Below are positions 1 through 8,981 of a DNA stretch of 64,000 bases, in pieces. The position numbers and the translations under genes are program-made. The notes beneath the pieces are model-generated. The model was given only the letters and a program-made list of their open reading frames with translations, did no database searches and was not told where the DNA came from. Each line of letters opens with the position of its first letter. Positions within the stretch are counted from its first letter, which is position 1. Origin of the DNA: Bacteroidales bacterium (GTDB taxonomy: Bacteria > Bacteroidota > Bacteroidia > Bacteroidales > Tenuifilaceae); the NCBI GenBank assembly GCA_013376985.1, contig JACABB010000002.1, positions 56,309-120,308 of the forward strand, written 5' to 3'.

Positions 1-5
1 TTTAG

Positions 6-74
6 ATGAAGGATTTTAGGGAGTTAATGGTTTGGCAAAAAGATGTTGATATGGTGAATGGTTTTAAATTATAG
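6..74 (+). pseudogene. Remnant of a four-helix-bundle (23S rRNA intervening-sequence type) protein gene
   Basis: A 22-codon frame starts ATG and ends TAG. It reads MKDFRELMVWQKDVDMVNGF and then KL. The pattern (F-R-E-L-x-V-W-Q-K near the N-terminus) is the typical opening of the small four-helix-bundle proteins common in Bacteroidota, which are normally about 115-125 residues. Only the first helix start remains, so this looks like a truncated relic. No continuation in another frame was seen before the palindromes that follow. Confidence 0.55.
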
Positions 75-108
75 GATTTGAATTGCCGTTTAGAATTTAT
101 TTAATAAA

Positions 109-192
109 TGGGCTTCAGCCCCATTGGTAATAGAGTAATGAGGCTAAAGCCGAATGTAATTATTAGTTTAACCGTTGGCTTTAGCCAACGGA
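109..192. repeat. REP-like cluster of GGCT..AGCC palindromes
   Basis: Three short palindromes lie within 84 bases: GGGCT-TC-AGCCC near 110-121, GGCT-AA-AGCC near 142-151, and a perfect 9-bp stem CCGTTGGCT/AGCCAACGG at 172-191 with a 2-nt loop. The shared GGCT...AGCC core is seen directly. Similar extragenic palindromes in Bacteroidota are associated with IS200-like (REP-type) transposases, but no such transposase is in this window. Confidence 0.6.
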
Positions 193-247
193 AATAAATA
201 TTTGATCAGTTTCTTAATAGTTTTAGGATAAATTACTGTTAACAAGA

Positions 248-2905
248 ATGAGTTTAGACGATTTTGAGGCGGATGAGCTGTTAAACGAGGATAATACCCG
301 TAAAACTACACCCGACGAACATGCTAGGATTGCCAAGATTACTGGCGATAATTCTAAAAAGGTACACCTTTCGGGAATGTATAAGAGCTGGTTTTTGGAC
401 TATGCTTCTTATGTAATCCTTGAGCGCGCTGTTCCGCATCTCGATGATGGGTTAAAGCCTGTTCAGCGACGCATTCTTCATTCAATGAAACGCCTCGATG
501 ATGGACGCTACAATAAGGTTGCGAACATCATTGGTCATACCATGCAGTTCCATCCACACGGCGATGCTTCAATTGGTGACGCATTGGTACAACTTGGTCA
601 AAAGGAACTACTCATCGATCAACAGGGAAACTGGGGAAATATCCTTACTGGCGATAGCGCTGCTGCACCTCGTTATATCGAGGCTCGACTTTCGAAATTC
701 GCTTTGGATATAGCATTCAACGTTAAAACAACTGAGTGGATGCTCAGCTACGATGGTCGTAATCAGGAGCCAGTTACACTCCCCATGAAATTCCCTTTGC
801 TACTTGCACAGGGCGTTGAGGGGATTGCCGTTGGTTTGGCATCAAAAATTCTTCCCCACAACTTCAACGAGCTTATCGATGCTGCAATTGCCTATCTAAA
901 GGAGCATGATTTTGAACTTTACCCCGATTTCATTACAGGAGGACATGCCGATTGTACTCGTTACAACGATGGACTTCGTGGTGGAGCAATTAAAGTACGA
1001 GCCAAAATTCAAAAGATTGATAGGAAAACCCTTTCAATCACCGAACTTCCTTTCGGGAAAACAACATCATCACTGATTGACACCATTGTAAAGGCTAACG
1101 ATAAGGGCAAAATCAAGATTAAGAAGATTGATGACAATACCTCGCAAAATGTCGAGATTCTTATTCATCTTCCTACTGATGTTTCGCCAGATGTTACCAT
1201 TGATGCGCTCTACGCATTTACCGATTGCGAAATTTCAATTTCACCGAACTCCTGCGTAATTTATCAGGATAAACCCCGCTTTATGGGGGTTAAGGATCTC
1301 CTTAAAGCATCAGTAGATCACACCAAATTCCTTCTTACCTGGGAGTTGAAAAATCGATTAGATGAACTGGAGGAGGATTGGCATTTTTCATCGCTTGAGA
1401 AGATATTCTTCGAAAAGAGAATTTACCGTGAGCTTGAGAAGGATACTGAAACCTGGGAGAACGTAATTGATGCGATAGAAAAGGGTTTTGACCCATATCG
1501 TAAACTTTTCACAAGGGAGATTACTCGTGAAGATCTGCTTAAGCTAACAGAAAAACCCGTCCGCAAAATTTCTAAGTTTGATATCAAAAAAGCCGATGAG
1601 CACATTAAGGCTGTAGTTGACGAAATTGCTGAGGTTAAGAATCATCTTTCGAATATCGTTCCATACACTATAAATTACTACCAGCAGATAAAAAAGAAGC
1701 ATGGTAAGGGTAAGGAGCGTAAAACCGAACTTCGTAGTTTCGATACAATTGAGGCAACAAAGGTAGTTGTAGCTAACGAGAAACTTTACGTTAACCGTGA
1801 GGAGGGCTTCTTTGGAACAGGTCTGAAAAAGGATGAGTTCGTTTGCGATTGCTCCGATATTGATGATGTAATTGTATTCCTAAAAAGTGGAAAGTACTTT
1901 ATTTCGAAGGTACAGGACAAAGCCTTTGTTGGTAAGGATATTCTTCACATCGCAGTATTTAAGAAGAACGACCAGCGTACCATCTACAACGTAGTTTACC
2001 GCGATGGGCGTAACGGTTCAATTATGATGAAACGATGCGCTATCACTGGTATCACACGCGATAAGGAGTACGACATATCCAAGGGAACAGAAGGCTCTTC
2101 GATACTCTATATGAGCGCAAATCCAAATGGAGAAGCCGAAGTTCTAAAAGTATTCCTAAAACCCAAGCCACGTCTCCGTAACCTGATAATCGAACTCGAC
2201 TTTAGCCAACTAGCAATAAAAGGACGTAGCTCAATGGGAAATATCTTTACCCGTTATGCAATTCATAAAATTCAGCTGAAGGAGAGAGGCGTAAGCACCC
2301 TTGGAGGTCACAAAATTTGGCTCGATGAGGACGTACTTCGCCTTAACTCCGATAGCCGTGGTAAATACCTTGGCGAATTCCAAGAGGGAGATAAAATACT
2401 TGTTGTAAATGGCGATGGAACCTACTACCTAACAGGATTTGATTTTTCGGTAAGATTTGAGAATAGCCCAATAATTATTGAAAAATACGATGCCGACAAG
2501 GTATTCTCTGCTGTTTACTTTGATGGTGAGCAGGATTTCTACTACCTAAAACGTTTTGTATTCGAGCCAACTGAAAAGCCACAATCGTTCATAGCCGAGG
2601 AAACAGACTCCCGTTTTATCGCAATTTGCGATGATGATTTCCCATGCCTCGAAATCACCTTTAAGGGCAAACATGCCAAGAAAGATCCCGAACAGGTTGA
2701 TGTTTACGAGTTTATTGCAGTAAAAGGCTACAAGGCAAAAGGAAAACGTTTAACCACCAACGAGGTGAAGGCCATTGCCTTTATTGAACCACTCCAAAAA
2801 GAACTACCCCCATCAGAGGATGAAGAGGAGGGTGATTTTGAGGAGAATGGGGACGATAATACTGATGATTCCGCTTCTGCAACGCAGATGGAATTGGGGA
2901 TATAG
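248..2905 (+). CDS. parC: DNA topoisomerase IV subunit A (ParC/GyrA family)
   Basis: This is the breakage-reunion subunit of a type IIA topoisomerase. With ParE it decatenates and relaxes chromosomes. The N-terminal half carries the family core, with the catalytic tyrosine in AAAPRYIEA at residue 143 and the HPHGDASIGD loop at about 102-111 (the quinolone-determining region). The position matching E. coli GyrA Ser83 is Ala107. The C-terminal half is the DNA-wrapping beta-propeller region and ends in an acidic tail. The Bacteroidota ParC has the long spacing and divergent core seen here, so ParC is preferred to GyrA, although no parE is visible for confirmation. At 885 aa the gene is full length with an ATG start. 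The upstream 170 bases hold palindromes and no clear promoter. Confidence 0.88.
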   Translation: MSLDDFEADELLNEDNTRKTTPDEHARIAKITGDNSKKVHLSGMYKSWFLDYASYVILERAVPHLDDGLKPVQRRILHSMKRLDDGRYNKVANIIGHTMQFHPHGDASIGDALVQLGQKELLIDQQGNWGNILTGDSAAAPRYIEARLSKFALDIAFNVKTTEWMLSYDGRNQEPVTLPMKFPLLLAQGVEGIAVGLASKILPHNFNELIDAAIAYLKEHDFELYPDFITGGHADCTRYNDGLRGGAIKVRAKIQKIDRKTLSITELPFGKTTSSLIDTIVKANDKGKIKIKKIDDNTSQNVEILIHLPTDVSPDVTIDALYAFTDCEISISPNSCVIYQDKPRFMGVKDLLKASVDHTKFLLTWELKNRLDELEEDWHFSSLEKIFFEKRIYRELEKDTETWENVIDAIEKGFDPYRKLFTREITREDLLKLTEKPVRKISKFDIKKADEHIKAVVDEIAEVKNHLSNIVPYTINYYQQIKKKHGKGKERKTELRSFDTIEATKVVVANEKLYVNREEGFFGTGLKKDEFVCDCSDIDDVIVFLKSGKYFISKVQDKAFVGKDILHIAVFKKNDQRTIYNVVYRDGRNGSIMMKRCAITGITRDKEYDISKGTEGSSILYMSANPNGEAEVLKVFLKPKPRLRNLIIELDFSQLAIKGRSSMGNIFTRYAIHKIQLKERGVSTLGGHKIWLDEDVLRLNSDSRGKYLGEFQEGDKILVVNGDGTYYLTGFDFSVRFENSPIIIEKYDADKVFSAVYFDGEQDFYYLKRFVFEPTEKPQSFIAEETDSRFIAICDDDFPCLEITFKGKHAKKDPEQVDVYEFIAVKGYKAKGKRLTTNEVKAIAFIEPLQKELPPSEDEEEGDFEENGDDNTDDSASATQMELGI

Positions 2906-3284
2906 ATTGAAAATTTTGTTATCCAGAAAGTTGTTTAACCGCAGAGTATTATGAGGTTTCGCAAAGTTTTCAAAGAGGTAATGTGTTGTTTAATAGATTT
3001 TTGCGTTCTTTGCGTTTTTTTTTCTGCGTTCTTTGCGGTTTATGCTATCTTTTCCAATTAATAATTACCACCCTATCGCAAAATGCGATATAGTTCTGTT
3101 TGGCATTCATCAACCCGCAGCGTGCATGTAATAACAAGTTGAAGGTGTAGATAGCTTAAATACATCCGCAACTTTAATATTTTTAATGCCGATGTTATAA
3201 ACATCTGGATGGAGTTAGGTTTAAAAAATTTTCTGGATGGATTTAAGAATAAAGGAGCATGTGACACTCCTTCCTAATTGATAG
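2906..3284. other. Gene-free stretch after parC
   Basis: The stretch contains a degenerate inverted repeat (described separately) and about 240 bases with no convincing gene. A 64-codon minus-strand frame at 3073-3267 has no recognisable family features and is treated as spurious. A terminator closes the region. Confidence 0.5.
2937..3040. repeat. Degenerate inverted repeat of the CGCAAAG/CTTTGCG type
   Basis: AACCGCAGAG at 2937-2946 faces CTTTGCGGTT at 3031-3040. Internal copies are CGCAAAG near 2960 and TTTGCG, repeated, near 3000-3036. The same motif family flanks the GxxExxY gene near 62565 and 62980. This copy has no gene inside and may be an empty or decayed relative. Confidence 0.5.
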
Positions 3285-3328
3285 AAAAAAGACTCTGCAG
3301 GTCTACCAATTCTGCAAAAGTCTTTTTT
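3285..3328. terminator. Bidirectional rho-independent terminator
   Basis: AAAAAAGACT at 3285-3294 pairs with AGTCTTTTTT at 3319-3328, with an inner TGCAG/CTGCA pairing. It lies between convergent parC and the lipid kinase gene, with A-tracts and T-tracts on both sides. Confidence 0.75.
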
Positions 3329-3356
3329 GATTAGTGTTAGGTAATATTATTAGCCT

Positions 3357-4331
3357 CTACTCCGCCTCAATAACTGTGGTTGCAGGGCTTTCAACCGAAT
3401 GAAAATCGGCTCCAACAATTACATTAATGCTTTTTGGAACAACGCTAAATGTGAAGGGCGATACACCCAATGATTCACCATCAACCTCAAGACCTATAGG
3501 AATTTCTGATGAAATCGTAACTGTTTTGCCAACATGCCCCGAAATTTTGGGATGTGAAAGGATAGTTCCGTTGTATAACCTGTAAATATTACGTATTACC
3601 TCAAATCTTCGTATCTGGCGAATCACGGTAACATCAAATAGCCCATCATCGGAAATTGCATTCGGAACCTGCATCATTCCCCCGCCATTAAACCGACCAA
3701 TGCCAACCGTTAAGCTAAATATCTTTCCTCCCAACTTCTCGTCATCAACGGAAATATTAATATCGGAAGGTTTATAATCAAAAAGAGCCCTAACAAGGCT
3801 ACCCATATACAATATCTTACCCCTATGGCCTGTCTCCTTTAATTTATTTGTTCTCCGCGCAACCTCAGCATCAAACCCAACCCCAGCAGCATTAGCAAAG
3901 TAGCGAGCCTGTTTTACCATAGATTCCTCATACTCAACCTTTCCAACATCCTGAAGGAATAGGTTGCCCGTTTTAATGGCTAAAACCTTCGATTCATAGG
4001 TTGAATGTATTGCGTACATCCTCGACCAATCGTTACCAGTACCAACAGCAATAACTCCAATAATTATATCGGTTGTTGGGTACTTGGTTTGAATAAATAC
4101 ACCATTCACAATCTCATTTAGCGTTCCATCTCCTCCAACAGCAATCAACTTCTTAAAACCGTTATTAATTGCATTTACGGCCAGCTCAACTGCATGGTAT
4201 TTATGTGTAGTAAAAACATGCTCAAAATTAATTCCATTTACCTTAAGCAACGATTCAATTTGTAACCAATCGGTTTTCCCCTTTCCGCTACCGGCTTGAG
4301 GATTTATTATAATATACCATTTATCATTCAT
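3357..4331 (-). CDS. Diacylglycerol kinase family lipid kinase (YegS/LCB5-like)
   Basis: This is a cytoplasmic ATP-dependent kinase of the DAGK catalytic family, whose members phosphorylate diacylglycerol or related lipids. The nucleotide-binding signatures are visible: NPQAGSGKG near the N-terminus, then AVGGDGTLNE, and a C-terminal EVDGES motif. Length (324 aa) is normal. A longer frame opens at a TTG at 4358, but a perfect TAnnTTTG promoter element (TATATTTG, 4356-4363 on this strand) overlaps that codon, so the ATG at 4331, which leads directly into the first beta strand, is chosen. The exact lipid substrate cannot be told from sequence. The gene is monocistronic and convergent with parC. 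Confidence 0.85.
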   Translation of the reverse strand: MNDKWYIIINPQAGSGKGKTDWLQIESLLKVNGINFEHVFTTHKYHAVELAVNAINNGFKKLIAVGGDGTLNEIVNGVFIQTKYPTTDIIIGVIAVGTGNDWSRMYAIHSTYESKVLAIKTGNLFLQDVGKVEYEESMVKQARYFANAAGVGFDAEVARRTNKLKETGHRGKILYMGSLVRALFDYKPSDINISVDDEKLGGKIFSLTVGIGRFNGGGMMQVPNAISDDGLFDVTVIRQIRRFEVIRNIYRLYNGTILSHPKISGHVGKTVTISSEIPIGLEVDGESLGVSPFTFSVVPKSINVIVGADFHSVESPATTVIEAE

Positions 4332-4355
4332 TAAAGTATTTTTCTTTGTGAGGCT

Positions 4356-4363
4356 CAAATATA
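4356..4363 (-). promoter_or_regulatory. Promoter -7 element TATATTTG for the lipid kinase gene
   Basis: Exact match to the Bacteroidota -7 consensus TAnnTTTG, 25 nt upstream of the ATG at 4331. No clear -33 TTTG was seen at the usual distance. Confidence 0.55.
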
Positions 4364-4563
4364 CAATTTTCCTATTATTATGGAAGTTGTTAAATATTTT
4401 AAGAATTTCTATTCTACATTTAATTACCTGACTACTTGTATATTAATAGACTTAATGAGTTCCCGAAAACATTTCAATATTGTATTGCAAAGGCTAACAA
4501 TCAGCTATTTCCAAACACAATTGCTTACAATAGTTTACATGGGTGTTTCTTAAAAAGATTTTC

Positions 4564-4571
4564 TATTTTTG
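4564..4571 (+). promoter_or_regulatory. Promoter -7 element TATTTTTG for parA
   Basis: Exact TAnnTTTG match in the roughly 395-base gap before parA. It implies a 5' leader of about 145 nt. No -33 element of good quality was found. The rest of the gap shows no gene. Confidence 0.5.
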
Positions 4572-4726
4572 CAGATATTCAAACACAGTTTGAATTGTTA
4601 ATAAGTTGTTAGTAAGAATTGCGAATTTGTTTATATTCAAATTGGTAATATGCTAGCATTAAGTAGGTGATATATATCTTTGAGGCCAATTTTTGTTTTT
4701 GATCGTATCCGTTAAATTATTAAATA

Positions 4727-5533
4727 ATGGCAAAAGTAATTGCAATTGCTAACCAAAAAGGTGGAGTTGGTAAAACCACTACCGCTATCAATCTAGCTGC
4801 AAGTTTAGCAGTTCTAGAAAAAAGAGTTTTACTTGTTGATGCCGATCCGCAGGCAAATGCAACATCAGGAACTGGTTTTGATCTTAGAAATATCAAAACT
4901 AGCATTTATGAGTGTCTGGTTGATGAGGTTAACCCGAAAGATATTATTCTTAATAGCGAGATTAAGGGACTTGATTTGATTCCATCCAATATTGATTTGG
5001 TTGGGGCTGAGATTGAAATGCTAAACCTTCCCAACCGCGAAAAAATGCTGAAAGGTGTAATTGATAGGGTTAAGGACGATTATGATTTTGTGCTTATCGA
5101 CTGTTCCCCTTCGCTAGGATTAATCACGGTAAATGCTCTTAGTGCTGCCGATTCTGTAATGATTCCCGTTCAGTGCGAGTATTTTGCACTCGAAGGATTG
5201 GGTAAGCTCCTTAATACTATTAAGATAATTCAATCGCGTTTGAATACCACTCTCGAAATTGAAGGATTCCTACTAACCATGTACGATGCACGTTTACGCT
5301 TATCGAATCAGGTGGTTGACGAGGTTAAAAAGCACTTCCAGCAAATGGTATTCGAAACTATCATCCAGCGTAATATCAAACTGAGTGAGGCTCCAAGCTA
5401 CGGCAAACCTGTAATTCTTTATGATGCTGTATCCACTGGTTCTGCTAACTATGTAAACCTTGCACGTGAACTACTCCAGAGGAATAGTATGACGAAGATT
5501 GATAGCAAGGAAAAGCAAATTAATGAGAATTAA
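4727..5533 (+). CDS. parA: Chromosome partitioning ATPase ParA (Soj)
   Basis: ParA is the ATPase that, with ParB bound to parS, segregates the chromosomal origin region. The deviant Walker A motif KGGVGKTT lies at residues 11-18, followed by LVDADPQ and the Walker B-like VLIDCSPSLG. At 268 aa it matches chromosomal Soj-type ParA rather than larger plasmid ParA. It is followed after about 30 bases by parB, giving the usual parAB operon. The order ParA-ParB-DUF5683-lytic transglycosylase is a common Bacteroidota arrangement. No convincing parS site was found nearby. Confidence 0.93.
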   Translation: MAKVIAIANQKGGVGKTTTAINLAASLAVLEKRVLLVDADPQANATSGTGFDLRNIKTSIYECLVDEVNPKDIILNSEIKGLDLIPSNIDLVGAEIEMLNLPNREKMLKGVIDRVKDDYDFVLIDCSPSLGLITVNALSAADSVMIPVQCEYFALEGLGKLLNTIKIIQSRLNTTLEIEGFLLTMYDARLRLSNQVVDEVKKHFQQMVFETIIQRNIKLSEAPSYGKPVILYDAVSTGSANYVNLARELLQRNSMTKIDSKEKQINEN

Positions 5534-5562
5534 TATATTCCTTTTCAGGAGAACACTAAGGT

Positions 5563-6459
5563 ATGAGTAAGAAAATGGCACTAGGACGTGGATTAGGTGC
5601 TCTAATTGAGAATGCTAACGAGCCCCAGAGGAACGAGGTAACTGAGCATAGAGTAACAAGTGAGCTGGTTAATGAGATTGATCTTGATAAAATAGATCTT
5701 AACCCCTATCAACCACGCACAAGTTTCGATGAAGAAGCCCTAAATGAGCTATCCGAGTCAATAAAACGATTAGGAATAATTCAACCTATTACAGTTCGTT
5801 CAGTTGACGGAAAGTTTCAGCTAATTTCTGGTGAGCGTCGTTTACGTGCAGCTAAAATTGCTGGCCTCAAAAGAATTCCTGCTTACATTCGTACTGCTGA
5901 TGATCAGGGACTTCTGGAGATGGCTTTGGTCGAAAACATTCAGCGTGAAGATCTTGATGCCATTGAAGTTGCAATTAGCTACCAGCGCCTTATTGAAGAG
6001 TGTAGCCTTACACAGGAAAATCTTGCCGATAGGGTTGGGAAAAAGAGGGCTACTGTAGGTAACTACCTTAGACTACTTAAACTCCCTGCCGATATTCAAC
6101 TTGGTATACGCCAAACGAAATTATCCATGGGTCATGCTAGAGCCTTAATCACCATTGATGATCCTATTGCACAGCTGAAAATTTACCGTGCCATCATTGA
6201 TAATGATTTATCTGTCCGTAAAACAGAGGAAGAGGTTCGCGCACTCCAGGAGAAACATCCTGAAAAATCGCAAAAATTAAAATCAAATAAAGATCTTCCT
6301 GAAACTGAAGCTCAGCTTAAGGATCATCTAATAAATAAACTTGGTTGGGCGGCTGATATTAAAACTGGCTCAAAAGGTGATGGTAAAATCGTAATATCCT
6401 ACCATAATAAAGGTGAATTACAAGAGATTATTCATAAATTCAATAGTTTGGAAGAGTAA
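5563..6459 (+). CDS. parB: Chromosome partitioning protein ParB (Spo0J)
   Basis: ParB is the CTP-dependent DNA clamp that loads at parS and spreads. The N-terminal ParB/Srx domain has NPYQPR near 47-52 and the nucleotide-binding GERRLRA motif at 90-96. A helix-turn-helix region is near 140-175, and a C-terminal dimerisation domain ends the protein. Length (298 aa) is typical. AGGAG lies about 11 bases before the ATG. The end of parB overlaps the longest frame of the next gene, suggesting one transcription unit. Confidence 0.93.
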   Translation: MSKKMALGRGLGALIENANEPQRNEVTEHRVTSELVNEIDLDKIDLNPYQPRTSFDEEALNELSESIKRLGIIQPITVRSVDGKFQLISGERRLRAAKIAGLKRIPAYIRTADDQGLLEMALVENIQREDLDAIEVAISYQRLIEECSLTQENLADRVGKKRATVGNYLRLLKLPADIQLGIRQTKLSMGHARALITIDDPIAQLKIYRAIIDNDLSVRKTEEEVRALQEKHPEKSQKLKSNKDLPETEAQLKDHLINKLGWAADIKTGSKGDGKIVISYHNKGELQEIIHKFNSLEE

Positions 6460-6502
6460 TTTCCAAACTATTTCCTCGTTTTTCTCTAAAAACAAAAAAA
6501 CG

Positions 6503-7390
6503 TTGAGAGAATCTCTTCCACCACATATTTGCAGAAATTTTCTAAAATATTCTGCTATTTCAGCTATTACTCTGCTGTTGTCGATTCAATCGGTAAAATC
6601 GCAGAATGTGATACACCATAGAGATAGTTTAAAAACTAAACATCTTTGGCTCTTAAGCCAAACCCTTCCTGGATTTGGCCAAATCTACAACAAGCAATAC
6701 TCGAAAATTCCCGTTTTTTATGCAGGTATGGGAAGCATGCTTTATCTAGGGGTTAATGCCAATAAAACCTACAATCGGTATATATTGGATTACAATAAAA
6801 TAGATGCTTCCGATCCAAATAAGGAGTTTTTTAAGGAACGTTACACCAAAATGAAGCAAAAACGGAACCTATACTATGCCAGTGCAGGTGCTTTTTACCT
6901 TGCAAGCGTAGTTGATGCAGTGCTTGTTTATAATAAAAACAACCACTCTCCAGCAACAGCGTCAATTCTATCAACATTAGTTCCCGGCTTAGGACAGGCA
7001 TACAATCAAAAATATTGGAAAATTCCTATTGTTTATGGAGGATTGAGTACGCTCTATTTTATGGTTGATTGGAATAATAGGCGCTATTTAAGGTTTAAGA
7101 ATGCTTCAAAATTATTCCCCCACGATGAGTTTAATGGAGCCCGCTCAAGGGAGGAGTTGAATATTTATAGGGACTCGTACCGTAAAAACAGGGACGTTTG
7201 TTTTCTCGGATTTATTGCGGTTTACGTCCTAAATATACTTGATGCAAATGTGGATGCCAATTTTTACGATTGGAATGTGGACGATAATTTGGCATTTCGT
7301 ATTGAACCTACAATTTTAAATGGTAATTTTGCATCGACAAATTATACACAACCTGCATTTGGATTATCTTGTACATTTAATTTTAAATGA
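6503..7390 (+). CDS. DUF5683 family membrane-associated protein
   Basis: This is a protein of unknown function with the DUF5683 pattern. It contains two copies of a motif, LPGFGQIYNKQYSKIP and VPGLGQAYNQKYWKIP, each followed by a hydrophobic segment, so the core is an internal duplication. A hydrophobic stretch ending VKSQN looks like a signal peptide. The start is uncertain because there is no ATG upstream of this segment. Candidates are the GTG at 6413, which would overlap parB by 47 bases, and the TTG at 6503, chosen here because it places the signal peptide near the N-terminus. The stop overlaps the next start (ATGA), so it is co-transcribed with the lytic transglycosylase, hinting at a role in the cell envelope. 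Confidence 0.7.
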   Translation: MRESLPPHICRNFLKYSAISAITLLLSIQSVKSQNVIHHRDSLKTKHLWLLSQTLPGFGQIYNKQYSKIPVFYAGMGSMLYLGVNANKTYNRYILDYNKIDASDPNKEFFKERYTKMKQKRNLYYASAGAFYLASVVDAVLVYNKNNHSPATASILSTLVPGLGQAYNQKYWKIPIVYGGLSTLYFMVDWNNRRYLRFKNASKLFPHDEFNGARSREELNIYRDSYRKNRDVCFLGFIAVYVLNILDANVDANFYDWNVDDNLAFRIEPTILNGNFASTNYTQPAFGLSCTFNFK

Positions 7391-8904
7391 AAATTATGAA
7401 GAGAATAGTAAGTTGTATTTTTACTCTATCTATTTCACTGTATTTCAATCAAATAATTGCTCAAAACACTAAACCTGCTATTCAGGATTCAACTCTTGAG
7501 AGGAGTGGTCTCTCTGCTGATTTCAATAACAACCTCGATAGTCTCTTAAATCTTTGGTATGTTCAACAATCTGTAGATTCGGCCAATTTAACAGCTAAAA
7601 TGGAATTTGATAGTACCGCTCCATTAGTAAACATTCCCGACTCTGTATATACTAAGCGTTTATCAAAAATAAATTCATTTATTGAACTTCCATATAATAG
7701 CATTGTAAAGAGTTTTATCTCCATGTACACCCAAAACAAAAAGGATGTTGTTGGTGTAATGATGGGATTAACCGACTACTATTTTCCTCTTTTTGAAGAA
7801 ACCCTAGATCTTTACCAATTACCTCAGGAGTTAAGATTTTTACCAATGATAGAGTCTGCCTTAAATCCTAGAGCCGTTTCAAGAGCTGGTGCAACAGGAT
7901 TATGGCAGTTTATGTATGGTACTGGTAGGATGTACAAGTTGACCATAAATTCTTATGTCGATGAGCGTCGAGATCCAATCGCCTCAACCCATGCTGCTGC
8001 TCGTTACCTTAAAGATTTATATTCCATTTATAAAGATTGGACTTTAGTTATTGCAGCCTATAACTGTGGCCCTGGCAATGTTAATAAAGCCATTCGTAGA
8101 GCAGGAGGTAAAAAAAATTATTGGGATATATACTACTATCTTCCTAGGGAAACAAGGGGTTACGTACCTGCTTTTATTGCAGCAATTTATACTTATAACT
8201 ATTATAAGGAGTACAACATTAAACCTCAAATGGTAAATATTCCTCAAACATCGGATACTTTAATGATCAGCCACATGCTTCATCTCCAACAAGTATCAGA
8301 GGTTCTTGGAATTCCAATTAGCCTACTTCGCGATTTAAACCCTCAGTATAAACTTGATGTTATACCTGCAAAAGATAGAGCATTCTCACTAAAAATTCCA
8401 TTGGATGCTGTAGGTCCGTTTATTGACAAGGAGAAAGAAATTTATTCATACAAGGATAGTATCTATTTCAATCCCAGAAATAGCATAAATCCTACGAAAT
8501 TCACCTCATCATATCAGTATGATGTACCAGCAGGCAGCATTAAGTACGAATATAAGGTTCAATCGGGCGATAACCTTGGTTTTATCTCGGAAAGACTGGG
8601 TGTAACTGTTTCTCAACTGCGATCATGGAATAACCTTTATAGCAATATGATCCGGTTAAATCAAAGGTTAGTAGTTTATGTTTCACCACGAATAGCAACC
8701 CAACTGGGCATTATAACTCCAACCAAAACTGCTCAAAAAGTTGAGGCTGGTTATGTTGTGCATACCGTAAAACCTGGTGATACTTTGTGGACAATTGCTC
8801 GCCAATACCCAGGGGTTTCTGGTGAAGATATTATTAAAATTAATAATCTTAAAAGTGATAGGGTTTATCCGGGTCAAACATTAAAGATAAAAGCAAAAAC
8901 CTAA
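7387..8904 (+). CDS. LysM-containing membrane-bound lytic murein transglycosylase (MltD-like)
   Basis: This enzyme cleaves peptidoglycan glycan strands non-hydrolytically in the periplasm. It has a signal peptide (about residues 1-25) and an SLT (goose-lysozyme-like) domain at about 130-270. The catalytic glutamate is in MIESALNP (E156), with GLWQFM following. Two C-terminal LysM modules, starting YKVQSGDNL and HTVKPGDTLW, bind peptidoglycan. Length (505 aa) and architecture match the MltD family. The ATG overlaps the preceding stop by 4 bases. Confidence 0.88.
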   Translation: MKIMKRIVSCIFTLSISLYFNQIIAQNTKPAIQDSTLERSGLSADFNNNLDSLLNLWYVQQSVDSANLTAKMEFDSTAPLVNIPDSVYTKRLSKINSFIELPYNSIVKSFISMYTQNKKDVVGVMMGLTDYYFPLFEETLDLYQLPQELRFLPMIESALNPRAVSRAGATGLWQFMYGTGRMYKLTINSYVDERRDPIASTHAAARYLKDLYSIYKDWTLVIAAYNCGPGNVNKAIRRAGGKKNYWDIYYYLPRETRGYVPAFIAAIYTYNYYKEYNIKPQMVNIPQTSDTLMISHMLHLQQVSEVLGIPISLLRDLNPQYKLDVIPAKDRAFSLKIPLDAVGPFIDKEKEIYSYKDSIYFNPRNSINPTKFTSSYQYDVPAGSIKYEYKVQSGDNLGFISERLGVTVSQLRSWNNLYSNMIRLNQRLVVYVSPRIATQLGIITPTKTAQKVEAGYVVHTVKPGDTLWTIARQYPGVSGEDIIKINNLKSDRVYPGQTLKIKAKT

Positions 8905-8943
8905 TCCCTGTTTTAACATTACTGGTTTTCTGCAATATTTTTC

Positions 8944-8951
8944 TACCTTTA
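8944..8951 (+). promoter_or_regulatory. Possible promoter -7 element TACCTTTA for the SGNH hydrolase gene
   Basis: Seven of eight match to TAnnTTTG, 31 nt before the ATG at 8982. No clear -33 partner. The gap holds no terminator, so read-through from upstream is also possible. Confidence 0.35.
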
Positions 8952-8981
8952 AACGGGTTGAACTAAAGAAAACTTTTATTG

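Noticed and set aside
3073-3267. 64-codon minus-strand frame between parC and the lipid kinase gene
   Set aside because: No family features, no promoter, and it lies in a gap with decayed repeats; probably chance.
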